Positions 1 to 10,900 of a stretch of 64,000 nt of DNA are shown here, one piece after another; the first letter of the stretch is position 1; every line of letters begins with the position of its first letter. Under the pieces are notes generated by a model. The model was not told where the DNA came from. It saw only the letters and a program-made list of their open reading frames with translations, and searched no databases. A program made the position numbers and the translations under genes. Origin of the DNA: Tanytarsus gracilentus (taxonomy: Eukaryota > Arthropoda > Insecta > Diptera > Chironomidae); NCBI GenBank assembly GCA_038502055.1, contig JAXRKN010000038.1:124001-188000 (forward strand), given 5' to 3'.

Positions 1-555
1 AAGCTGTCAAACTTCGAATGAAATATGAGACTTCCATCATTCATTCATCTCGAATTCTGATTATAACGGTGAAAAAATATCCGCTTTTCCTTTCATTCCT
101 AGAATCATTTAATTTCGCATCATCAAAACGTTATCAATTTTTTTCTAACATTCTTTGTTGAAAGAAAATAAGAAGCTTTCCTGTCAACATTTCCGACATT
201 ATTCTTTCTCACACACACACAATCGTTATGTTATTGATTGTACCTGAATATCAACGAATTAGTCTTGAAAAGAGAAAAATCGGATTACATTTTTTGATAC
301 ATTCAACGAGGAATTAAAGAGCTTTTAAAAGCTTTATTTGAGAAATTAATAGAGTTCACGATTAAACTTCCGAATGGAAATCAGAAATAGGCTTGCATAA
401 AATTAATGAAACACATAAAATGAGGCAATCGATTGCGGTGGTGAAAATTGAAAATTGAATGCGAACGTGGATCTTAAATGGATTTCAATTAACTTTAGGT
501 GTCGAACGTGTGAGGAATTTTTACAAATATTTTCACTTAAATCGGCTTATCTCAC

Positions 556-3500
556 CTAAACGTGTCTAATATCATTGTGAACAGCACAAATTTCCCCAGT
601 AACGGGACGACTAGAGACGTCGGAGGAATAATTTCGGCCAACAGAAGGAAGAACACAGTCAATGACAGTAAAATAGATATGCTCAACGATACCTGAAAGT
701 AAAATATCATAAATACATTCATGAGAGAGATTATTATCGATTTCATTTATGGCGATTGAGCGACAATTTCATTTTGAGCAGAAACATTTTCCATGTCTGG
801 TGTCTGGGGAGTCCGAGATCAAAGTTCGATAAACTTTCCAATGTACCTTTTGAATGCACATGTTTTTCCTCTCTTAAAAGATAAAACGATATGGCACGAC
901 TTTCGCATCATAAAAATGTGTTTTTTTCTCTAAAGATTCCCTTTGAACATACATTCACATTAATATTTGAGTGCACATTCGAGAATTCTCTCGAATACTC
1001 TTTTGGCATTTTAACCTTTAAAAGTCGTCTTTGTACTTAAAAAATTTTAAAAATAAAAATTCTTGGAAGAATTAAAAATAAAAAATTTTCCTACGTTTCA
1101 ATTTCAAAATGTTTCATTTTCCAAAACGTTCCCAAAATTCGAGTTCATTTATAAATATGTGTGCGAAGTATTATATAATGACTAAAAATAATCAGTAAAG
1201 CTGAATGATGCAAAAAATTAAAATAAGCAATCAAAATAATATGAGCAAAAAAGAACTTATAGCTCGACGCGGGGGTCGAACCCGCAACCTCAAGATTTCA
1301 CAGGAAAATGACTTAAGAGTCTTGCGCTCTGCCGATTGAGCTAGCCAAGCTATTTTTGTTGTTAGAAACTTTTGGCTGAAAGAAAAAACTAAGTTTCACA
1401 CAGAGAAAATGTATTCACACAGAGAAGAGAAGAGAAGATAATCAAACATTGATCTTCGTTTGTTTAATTATTGTGTTTCTAAGCAACAAAATTATGTCAC
1501 TCAAAAATTTTAAATTTATTTTCTTAACCTTGTCTCATTTTTTTTGTGTGAAATTTTTAATCGAGTTGTTAAAATTTGTATTTTCATCGTGTAAGACTTT
1601 TTAATTCCTTAAACAGTCTTATTTTTAAAAATCCATTAGCTTTCTTTTCAAGACGAATTTCACGCTTCTTTGCGGTTTCGCGTCATCATTGCAAATCAGT
1701 GAGAAATTAAAGCGATTACAATTTCACGCATCATGACAAGATAGAGACGTAACGAAGCATTGCAGATGAAAAAATTAAGCATGCGATAAAAGAAAGCACA
1801 TTTTAAACTGCAGGCGATAAAGTTTTTTTTCCCATTTTCTTCTTCTCTTTCTAAAGTCAATAATAAAATTGTTTAACTTTTTTGAAGGCAATGAGATAAC
1901 GAAGTTGAAATGAGACGATGATTTTGTGTCGCGGAGGAGGTGGAGTCGAAATGTTGGCACAATTAAACAGATTCTCATTTCGGAATCTAATGATATAATT
2001 AAACAAACAATGACATTGTGGATTTCTTTCTTATACTGCTCAAGTTCACTAACTTATACACGCTCACACCCCTCAAATAATTTTCAGAGGGAAGTTAATT
2101 AAATAAATTACATCTCATTCTCCTCTCCTCTCTCTTTTTTCGGGTGAATAGAAGCTCTGGCACAAAGGAAAATTATTTACGACTTATTCCCCTCCACTCT
2201 TATAATTTTGCGAACACTTGAAGCCAAATGAGAAAGAAAGTTTTTTTTTTCTCGAGATCGAGTCAAATGCACTCGTTTGCTTGAATGTCAAACGTTGAGA
2301 AAGTTCTGTCATCAAAATTTCGTCTTTAAAGTTTAAGAAGGCATTAATTTTAAAGCCAAGCTAATTCCATTGAAATGAGAGCGCGACCTGAAGTTTATAA
2401 CTTTATTTCATGAGAACAAGATGAGGTCATTTAGGGGCATTGTTAAAGAACTCCTGATGACAGAAATTCGTTGATAAAACACAAAGAGCTGTGAGATGAA
2501 ATAAGTTCTTAAGTAAAGAATTCATTTCTTCAAACAGAAAAATAAAGTTTGAAATTCTTTGAGTGGCAAACAGAACCAAGAAAATTTATTTAGAAAGACT
2601 TTTCTCGTGAGCTGTTTAAGCTTCTTCTGTCGGAGAGTGTAAATACTCTATGTCGTCTCAGCAGAAAGTGCTTTGATCGTAGCAAAGAGAAAATGTATCA
2701 TGAGCTGGCTTCTTTACGTGTATGTGAAATAAGGGTGTGATGCTCTAAAGAATGAGGGCGATTCTTGGAGTTATCTTAAATTTATGAAAATAAAATTTTT
2801 TTTTACTTTACACTGAAAATTTTAAAAAATTAAATTTTCATACTAATTTTTTTAATTTTTCTGTAAAGACCAATCCCTGGTATTTTTTCAGATATTTTCC
2901 ACTTTTTTTCAATTGTGTGAAAAAAAGTTAAAGAATTTTTGAAAAATTCCAAAAACTACCCAAAGAATTGCCCAAAAAAAGAAAAGTCTCGGGAATTTAT
3001 TTTTCTTATTTTCATTTTCATCATGTTTGCTAAAAAAAATCTTCTCCGGCCAGATGAAAAATGCTTTTACTCGGCAAACAGAAATATTTGCTCTAGAAAT
3101 TGTCGCTCTCGCAAAAGAAGAACAAATTTAATTTAATTTTCGAGATGGACTTACTTTTTCTCCGCTATCCGATGGCAAATAGAACACAAGGATTGTTAAA
3201 AAACTGATACCCATGCAGGGAATAATAAGATTAACTGTATAAAACAACGTTTTCCTTCGCATCGTTACATTGAAAGCTAAAGGAGAAAATTTTTGCAACA
3301 ATGAAAAAAGGTTAAAAATTAAATTTCTCCCAAAGGGCTCCGACTTACTGATATCTGAAAAGAGAGAAACACACAAAAATTATGTTGCAATAAAACGATT
3401 TACAGCCAGATTAATTAGAACAAACCTAAGTATGGCTGTAAAGAGAGGGAAGGTAAAAAAAGGTTAAAGGCATCCACAAAAGTTTAATGGTGCATTAAAA

Positions 3501-6500
3501 AGCTCACCTCGTCACAACATGTGTAAAACTTTTCATTCCTGTAATGAAAATAAAAGAGAGGTAAAAAGTCGTTTTAAAGCTCACTAGAAGTTAAAAAAGT
3601 TTTTTTGGCGTGTGCGAGAGGAAAAATAATAAAAATTTTAAGAAAGTCCAATAAACCGCCACCATCATTGTGTGCACATTTATTCGAGTGGGATTTCGAG
3701 AAACAAGCAAAACTCGAAACATAAAATCTCATTACTCCCTCGCCAGTTTTAAAGATTTTTTGTCTTTTTGAACTGAACATTTTCCTCCCTTTTATTATCA
3801 ATCTTTGTCATCGCTCAGAGGCTCATAAGAGATTTTTAATGGAATCTCGAGTCGAGATAAATTTCTCATTTTATCGAAAGTCGTGATAAAATAACTTTTG
3901 TCACATTTTACATAAAAAAGTTGGAGTGGGGTGAAAAAAGGAATTTTAAAAATGAAATTTATATCGAAGAAATTTATTTAATTAAATTAACTCTTTAAAC
4001 ACCATCAAAAAATATTCAACATTCTTGAGAGAAGCCAAAAATCTTAAGAGCCATAAAGAACTATCAGACATACTTTAAATGTCTTGAGTGAGTACCAAAA
4101 GAAGAGGAAAAAGCTAAGATGCTTTCAAGCACATCGCACCCCATCTCTTTACATTCCATTTAAGGAGGAGAAAATTTATTCCACGTCTCGCCATAAACTT
4201 TCCTACTTTACTGACTTAAATTTGCTCTGATGACTTCCGAAAAAAAGAGAGAAACGAGCCGCCGCGCACGAAAGATACAAAAAGGCAAAAGTAACATAAC
4301 GAGATTATAATAAATTTCATTTTGCCTCTTGAATGGACATAATCATGAGATGCCATGTTGTTGTTTTTCCCCTCATCGTGTCATTCTAACCTAAAGTTAC
4401 GTCAATAATGATAATTTTCAACCCACATTGAATTTTCCTACAAATTATCACCGCATAAATTTTTTTTGATCATAATAAGGCGGAAAATTTTAAATAATTT
4501 TTTTCACTCTCGCCACGCGTACATTAAATTTATTTTGCGAAGATAAATGAGCGTACAATATTTCCTTAATAATAAACGATGGTACATGATGCAGAGCGGC
4601 AGAAAAAAAATCTTCATTCTCCTTGCGGTATAATTTATTATTCAAATGGCTTTAATGTGCGAAAATTGTAAAATGACTTGGCGCGCTGCAGAAAAAAAAA
4701 TTATCGAGCCGTTTAAGGCTGAAAAATGAAGGGAGGATTCAATTTGCTCTCTATATGCGTAAACAGTTTATCTTCGCATCGATTTTCTCTCTGATGCTTA
4801 TGTACACACAACACTGAAACATGCAGAGTCTAAACACTACCATTAGTAATACGGCTGATGCTGCTATTAAGAAATATAAAGCCATAAGCTGTCATTCTAA
4901 ATCATTTTTATTTATGACAGCTTGGGGAGGGACACTCAAACTTTAATGTATTTAAATATTATAATTTTCTTATAAAATGTCCCGCCCCTTACTTTATGGT
5001 TAACGCTACATCCTAATCCTAAACCACAGAGCCTGTTTTTAGACTCTCCCAAAAAAACAACAATTATTATGCCTTAGAGTGAGCACTTAAGCTGCCTTCT
5101 TCTCTCTTTTTCATCCACGGATGAGTGAATGTGATGAGAAAGCTCAAAGACACGTGTACAAAAATAAGCACAGAGAAAAAAGAACTTTATTAGCAGTACG
5201 TGATCAAATACATAGATGATGAAGGCGTATGTGAGTGATAAATAAGACTAACCTAACTGCCGGCACCTCGAGAATATCCCACTCAACGGATGTGTAAAAC
5301 TCTGATAAATCAACTCCAATTTCAACAATGTTTGTACCGTTTAATTCGTCGATATGCCTCAAATCAACCTAAATATGTGTGTGAGAGAGTAAACTGATTA
5401 GTTGAACATGAAATGGGTTAACAGATTTTTCGGAGCAGATGTTGGATGGTAAATTAAATCAAACTAAATGTTTATCATCAGCAAAAAAAATCTCAACCTT
5501 CCAGCAACTTCTTGACGGAACTTTGAATGCAAATGGAATAAACCCACTAAAAATTTCTTGAGAAAATTTAAATTCGATTTGCATTCAACACGAGTCAACC
5601 ATGAGCTTACCTGAAAACTGTCCAATGTAAACAGCATACATAAGAGATGAATTCAATTACATTTTATAAACTCAGCAGAAAAAAATGAATAGATTACCCA
5701 TCATACGTCCATGATCCTACGCAAGAAGAAATAATAGAAAAGATGTGACATTTTTTCTCTTCAAAAACGGTAAACATGTCGCATATAAATAAGTTCAAGA
5801 GATGAGAAGAATATTTGGCAACATTTTCAGCGTCAACGCCCAACAAAAATATTCTTACTCATTCCCGGCGACATCATCATGATGATAGTTTGAGAACTTA
5901 CCGAATTTCATCACACACGTTTGCTCATCAAATGGAAAATATTCTGTTAAAGAAAAAAGAAAAGGGAGATGAGACGAAAATCTTTGAAATCACAATTGAG
6001 AGTTTATCGTACCAACATCAATTTCGCAGGACGACTCTGTGTGGGAAGAAAAAATATTGAGTAAGTTTTATTAAAAGAATGAAATTTATGAAAATAATTT
6101 AAAAATGAAAATTTTAGTAAATATTATATATTATGCAGTTCATGTCTTTAACCAAGGCAAGGGGCAAATTACTCCAATAAATGATAAACCAAAATGGGGT
6201 CGCAAAGGAACGACTACGTTTTAGAATTAAATTTTAAGGCAAAGAATGAACGACTTTGTATTGGGGATAATCTATAACGCGTAAAAGGAGGGACATTGCA
6301 AATAATGTATTAAAGTGAAATAATCTATGTCAAGGGGTGAACAACTACAAATTGGGATAAACTATAACGCGTGAAATAAGGAGGAAATAACTTTATTTTT
6401 GTGTCAAGGGGTGAACAACTACGCCTTGGGATAAACTATAACGCGAGTAAAAGGGTATGCAAGGCAAATAATTTATGTCAAGGGGCGAACAACTACGAAA

Positions 6501-7986
6501 TAGGTTTAAAATATAACGTGTAAAAGGGTATTAAAGGCAAATAATGTATGTCAAGGGGCGAACAACTACGAAATAGGTTTAAAATATAACGTGTAAAAGG
6601 GTATTAAAGACAAATAATGTATGTCAAGGGGCGAACAACTACGCACTGTAGATCGCGGGCGGACGCCACTCCACACGGCCTGTGTAATTTAGCGTCGCTT
6701 TTGTTGCTAACGTCACTTCGAAATTGCCATCGGCACTGTAAATGAGAGAAAGATTGAAAGATAGTAAGAATAAAAAATTACATTCGGGATTATTTAAAAG
6801 CGAAGGAAATTTCAGTAAGAAAAATGAAACCTTTGCCTCTAACCACACCCTTAATATATTTTGGAGCTTATAAAGTGAGAAAAAAACTCTGGTGAATTTC
6901 TAGCTGTAAAAAATCTTTAATTTGTTTCTGTTTTACGTTTTAACCTAGTTTATCATATTTTTTAATAACCAGAGTTTTACTCCCCTCGACATTAAACCGA
7001 CAAACAGTCTCACAATAATCAACTTACTTATTATATAAAACTATATCTGGTCGCCAAATGTGATCGCTTGGCACGTGCAGCATCTCAACGCCACCGTACT
7101 CTCGTGGATCCCATTTTAATTTGTAATCGTACCATGATTGTTCGACCCACAAATTACTCGTCATGATTTGATTCTTCAAGTTCTGTTAAAGCGTCATAGA
7201 ATATGAGGAAAAAGAAGAAAAATTAATTAAATTTTGCTTTGCGGTGCAGTTGACGTAAAAGACAGCGTCACTCACCACGTCTATAAGCTGAGATAGCTTT
7301 AGCTTTATCCGCACAGTTAATGCATCGGTCACATTAACAACGGGACGCACCAATTTATTATAATTACTAAGAAGGTCGTCATATAAACGTTTTGCATCAG
7401 GATTTGCTGCACATACTAAATAAATGAGAGGAAAGAGAAAAGTTGGATGATTGTTGATGCGAGCTTTGGGAACAGTGCAAAACTCAATTATTAAAGGCAA
7501 CAGTAAATTTAGTTGCTTGTCTCTTCGTTTTCATTCTGGAACTGAGTCAAGGTAAATGTTTGCTCCGGAAATTAATTTAATTTCAGAGTATTTACTCCGA
7601 GAATTTTCATTACACGATGAATAATCATTTCGGCAAACAACGGAGTTTTATTTTTACGATTTATTAAAATCTTTTAAGTCTTTTTGCTGGTGCGATAAAA
7701 AAATTTAATGAGCTCGCATAAATTACAATACTAAAGGAAATAATACTGAAAATTTAAAGGTTTTTAAATTGAGCTCTTAAAATAATTTCAAAAACGAAAA
7801 CTTTTAAGAATTTTTTAGTAAACTTTATAATTTTAAAGTTTATTAAAAAGCGAGCTTTTAAGAATATTTTTGTCAAAGCTCTTTGAAAGCGCTTTGCATA
7901 GAGCTTTTCAAATTTTAATCTTTTAAAAATCACTCACCTGAAACTAGAGCAAATATGACGATCATTTCACGCTGAAGCAACTTCAT
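556..7986 (-). CDS. nAChRalpha: nicotinic acetylcholine receptor alpha subunit (5' part, 14 exons; 3' end outside window)
   Basis: Ligand-gated cation channel subunit of insect cholinergic synapses. Exons in transcript order: 7986-7938, 7415-7276, 7182-7028, 6735-6647, 6036-6013, 5943-5902, 5716-5698, 5617-5611, 5368-5253, 3538-3508, 3435-3426, 3354-3349, 3276-3155, 692-556. All are bounded by AG/GT and every phase closes. The joined protein has a signal peptide (MKLLQREMIVIF...), the mature start NPDAKRLYDDLL, the Cys-loop (C-EIDVEYFPFDEQT-C, 13 residues between the cysteines), the vicinal cysteines FYTCCDE that define alpha subunits, TM1 (LFYTVNLIIPCMGISFL), the selectivity region DSGEK, TM2 (ISILLSLTVFFLLLAEIIPP) and the start of TM3 (PLLGKFVLFTMIL). 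Known family: closest in wording to the insect alpha1-alpha4 group, alpha2/alpha3-like. The assignment within the group is uncertain. TM3 end, cytoplasmic loop and TM4 must lie beyond position 1. Oddities are exons of 10, 6 and 7 nt and a tRNA gene in the 693-3154 intron. Confidence 0.95.
1262..1350 (-). tRNA. tRNA-Lys(CTT) with a 17-nt intron
   Basis: On the minus strand a full cloverleaf can be drawn. The acceptor stem GCTTGGC pairs with GTCGAGC (two G-T pairs), the D stem GCTC with GAGC, the anticodon stem CAAGA with TCTTG, and the T stem GCGGG with CCCGC. The A box (TAGCTCAATCGG) and B box (GGTTCGACCCC) are good. The anticodon loop reads CTCTTAA if 17 extra nucleotides after the anticodon are removed, which is the standard position of eukaryotic tRNA introns. 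This gives anticodon CTT (Lys). A run of six T (1245-1250 on the minus strand) lies 11 nt downstream and would terminate Pol III. The gene sits in an intron of the nAChR gene on the same strand. An intron in tRNA-Lys(CTT) is unusual for a fly. Confidence 0.9.
6140..6650. repeat. 73-bp tandem repeat in nAChR intron
   Basis: About seven head-to-tail units, the last three close to identical and starting at 6465, 6538 and 6611 (spacing 73). Each unit carries 'tatgtcaagg', 'gaacaactac' and 'ataacg'. The final unit runs into the splice donor of the exon at 6647: 'gcgaacaactacg' of the repeat is followed by the exon end, so the array begins at the 5' splice site. Confidence 0.85.
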
Positions 7987-10900
7987 TTCATCTCTATTAT
8001 TGTGTAATGTGCAGTATTCCTCGAGAATATTCACAATTAATTTAATATCAAGTTGAAATTTAATTAACAAATGCATATATAAAACACTTTTATTCCTTGT
8101 GATAAACCGTGAGACACATTGAATAATTTTTTATATTTAATAGAAATTTCCTAACGAATATCTAGATATTAAATTTCACTAACATTTTTTAGTTGCTTTC
8201 GCATGGAAAACTTTTCTACGGTCCGCACTGTTATGTCTGGTGATTTTCATTTGAGACACATACATTTTCATTATGGAAAGCATAAAAAGAAATTTAACAC
8301 TCTCGAGATGATGTCAATGCACTTGTTTTTTAGTTGACATTGCTCGGAACATTGATTGCATCCTTATTTGAAATTCCAGTCACTCATTTTATTATTGGCT
8401 TTGCGAATCGATATTGACGCATGCTGCTGCATCTAAAATTGAAGATAATTGAGATTTGAATAATTCGAAGGTCTTAGAAGTTTTGGATTAAAATAAATGG
8501 AGTGCTGTTTCCACAAAATCATAACCTTAAAAATTGTTAAAAATCAAAATTGTAGTTTTCCTTCCATTTGTCCCGCCCCCTGAGGAATATTATTCGTTGA
8601 TGACCTAATTTTATAAAGAAACAGCACTCAACTATTCTCATGATTGCTAAATTAATTTACTAGCTTCGTCCACATAATAATCTCAATGATCAAAACTGTA
8701 TGTCTCAATGTGCAAAGCAATACCAAATGGATTTAAAAAAATCTAATTTAGTCTCTGTAAATCTGTTTTTCACATTTCTCTTTTGCTTTCTCCGAAATAA
8801 ATCACACAAAAAATTCATTGTGTGTGCATTAATGTATGTGAGTTTCATTTGAATGGAAAAATGTACCAGAAAGATTTTTCCTTCTCACTTCATCTCGCTG
8901 GCAGTGCGAAAACCCCTTCAAGGCTTTATCGTGCAGTAAATGGAATTTGTTAATGTTCCCTAAGCTTCGCACGTACCCGCATGGCCTCGAGTAGAAAATG
9001 AGATTTAGCGTTCATTGGACGTTTGAGAAGATTGTGGATAAGGCAATAGGATTTTATTTTTATTGCCACCCTCAGAAAGAGAAAATAAAATTTGTGTGTC
9101 TCTCCACTGATGGTGATTTAATCCTAAAACTTAATTCGAATTTTATTGGCGTAACAATTTTTATATTGATGGATGAGCTTTGCATGGGTTAACACTTAAC
9201 ATCCTTTCTCTCAATTTATCATCAACTGTCGAATTTAATCCTCAAAAATGCCACGTTCCGCGATCTTTTCCAATTTTTGTGTGTTCAATGTTAAAACAGT
9301 CATAAATAAATTTCCTTTCACCCTTCTCGATGAGAGAACTTTTGATCCCCATTTCAATGGAAAAACACATTGAGGCACAGTGAGTTGTGACAAAACATCA
9401 CACGAACATATGCGAAAGAAATTGTTTTTCTCGCCTTAGAGCTTAGCATATCTAAAAATTGGCACACATTCACCTACTTTAGGATGTAAACGTATATCAT
9501 CGCAGCATGTTCGCAAAACGACATCGAAGGGGTGGGAAAATGATCCGATTATAATTTAATGAATTGAAATTTAACTAAAATTTGCTAAATTAATTTAAAA
9601 TCTAAAAGGGCTTTAGTAATTTTTGATTTAGAGTTCAACCCCTTGAAATTATTAAAAAGATTTTACTTAGACAACGGCTGCGAAGTACCGAAACTTTGTC
9701 ATGAGGTGCTGCGTCCCGATGCCTTACGGAAGTAAAATTGTTTGTTATCTCTCGCCTTGACATGTCTTCTTTCACATCCTTATGCATCTTACATGGGGTT
9801 ACGCAACATCAGTTAAACTCCGCAGTTGAACAAATGTTAGATGTATGCGGAGAATGACAAGAAAAAGATATTTTTGTTACGAAAATTCGTCTCCGGAAAA
9901 TTTCTTATGCTTTTTCATGTGCGATGAATTTATAATGAAATTCAATATTTGCACAATGAAATGAGAATTTTATCTGTATTATGTTAGTAAATTTACTGAA
10001 AGCTTCATCGAATCATTTATGTAACCCCACAAAAATCTCTTTTCTCTCTTTCACGCATTTAAAGGCAATTTGAAAACCTCATTATTAATTCACCACATAT
10101 TCAAATTTTAACATGATTATGCTCACTCATCCATAATTGTGGACATGGAAATTTAACATTGTTTATTAATTTAAATTAAATCTCAGTGTGGTTAAAAATC
10201 TTAAAGCTTACTTAGCTTTAAAAAATTGACTAACTTTTAAATTTAATTTAATTTTGTTATTTCATTTCACTTGAACTTAACATTTCACTGAAAATTGAAC
10301 TCAAATTTATCTAAAGTTAATTTTTAAAAATTTATTCAGTCAAATTAGAAATTTTTCATTAAAAATAATTTTCTCCACCTGAAAGTTGGGTGATAATGAG
10401 GGAGAAAAAAAAGAGGGTTGTGAAAAAGTTTTAAATTTTAAAAAAAGTTGAAATTTTCTGCTGATGCCATACAGCGCTTTCAGATAATGTTTCTTTGCAT
10501 GCTAATTCGCCTTTTTTTCATCCATAAATCATGAGAAAGCTTTATGTTAGACACAGACACAGAGAGCACACCTTGACTATGCTGATATTAAAAAAAAGAG
10601 TTTGTTCAGTGTTGGTGATGAGAAAATAAAAAGATTGAGGTTAAAAATGTTTGCATAAATAATTCACTAACCACAAACAGTCATTTGAGGACTTTGAGAG
10701 AGTTTTAATCATGGCTTTCGGAGATAATTATGAGGTTGTTCCGTATTTATGTGTGTAAATGTTTAGATATGAGATGAGAATGTTTAAATATGCAAATTTT
10801 TTCATTCATGAAGGTTTTTGCTTACGGCAATTTTCACTAAACTTTTCTGTAAAAGCTTTTAAGGAGAGAAAAAAATTTGATTTTAAGTTCATTTACATTC

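Noticed and set aside
9667..9728. GC-richer segment bounded by an AG and a GTAAAA that could be a short plus-strand exon
   Set aside because: No partner exon on the same strand in either direction and no recognisable peptide.
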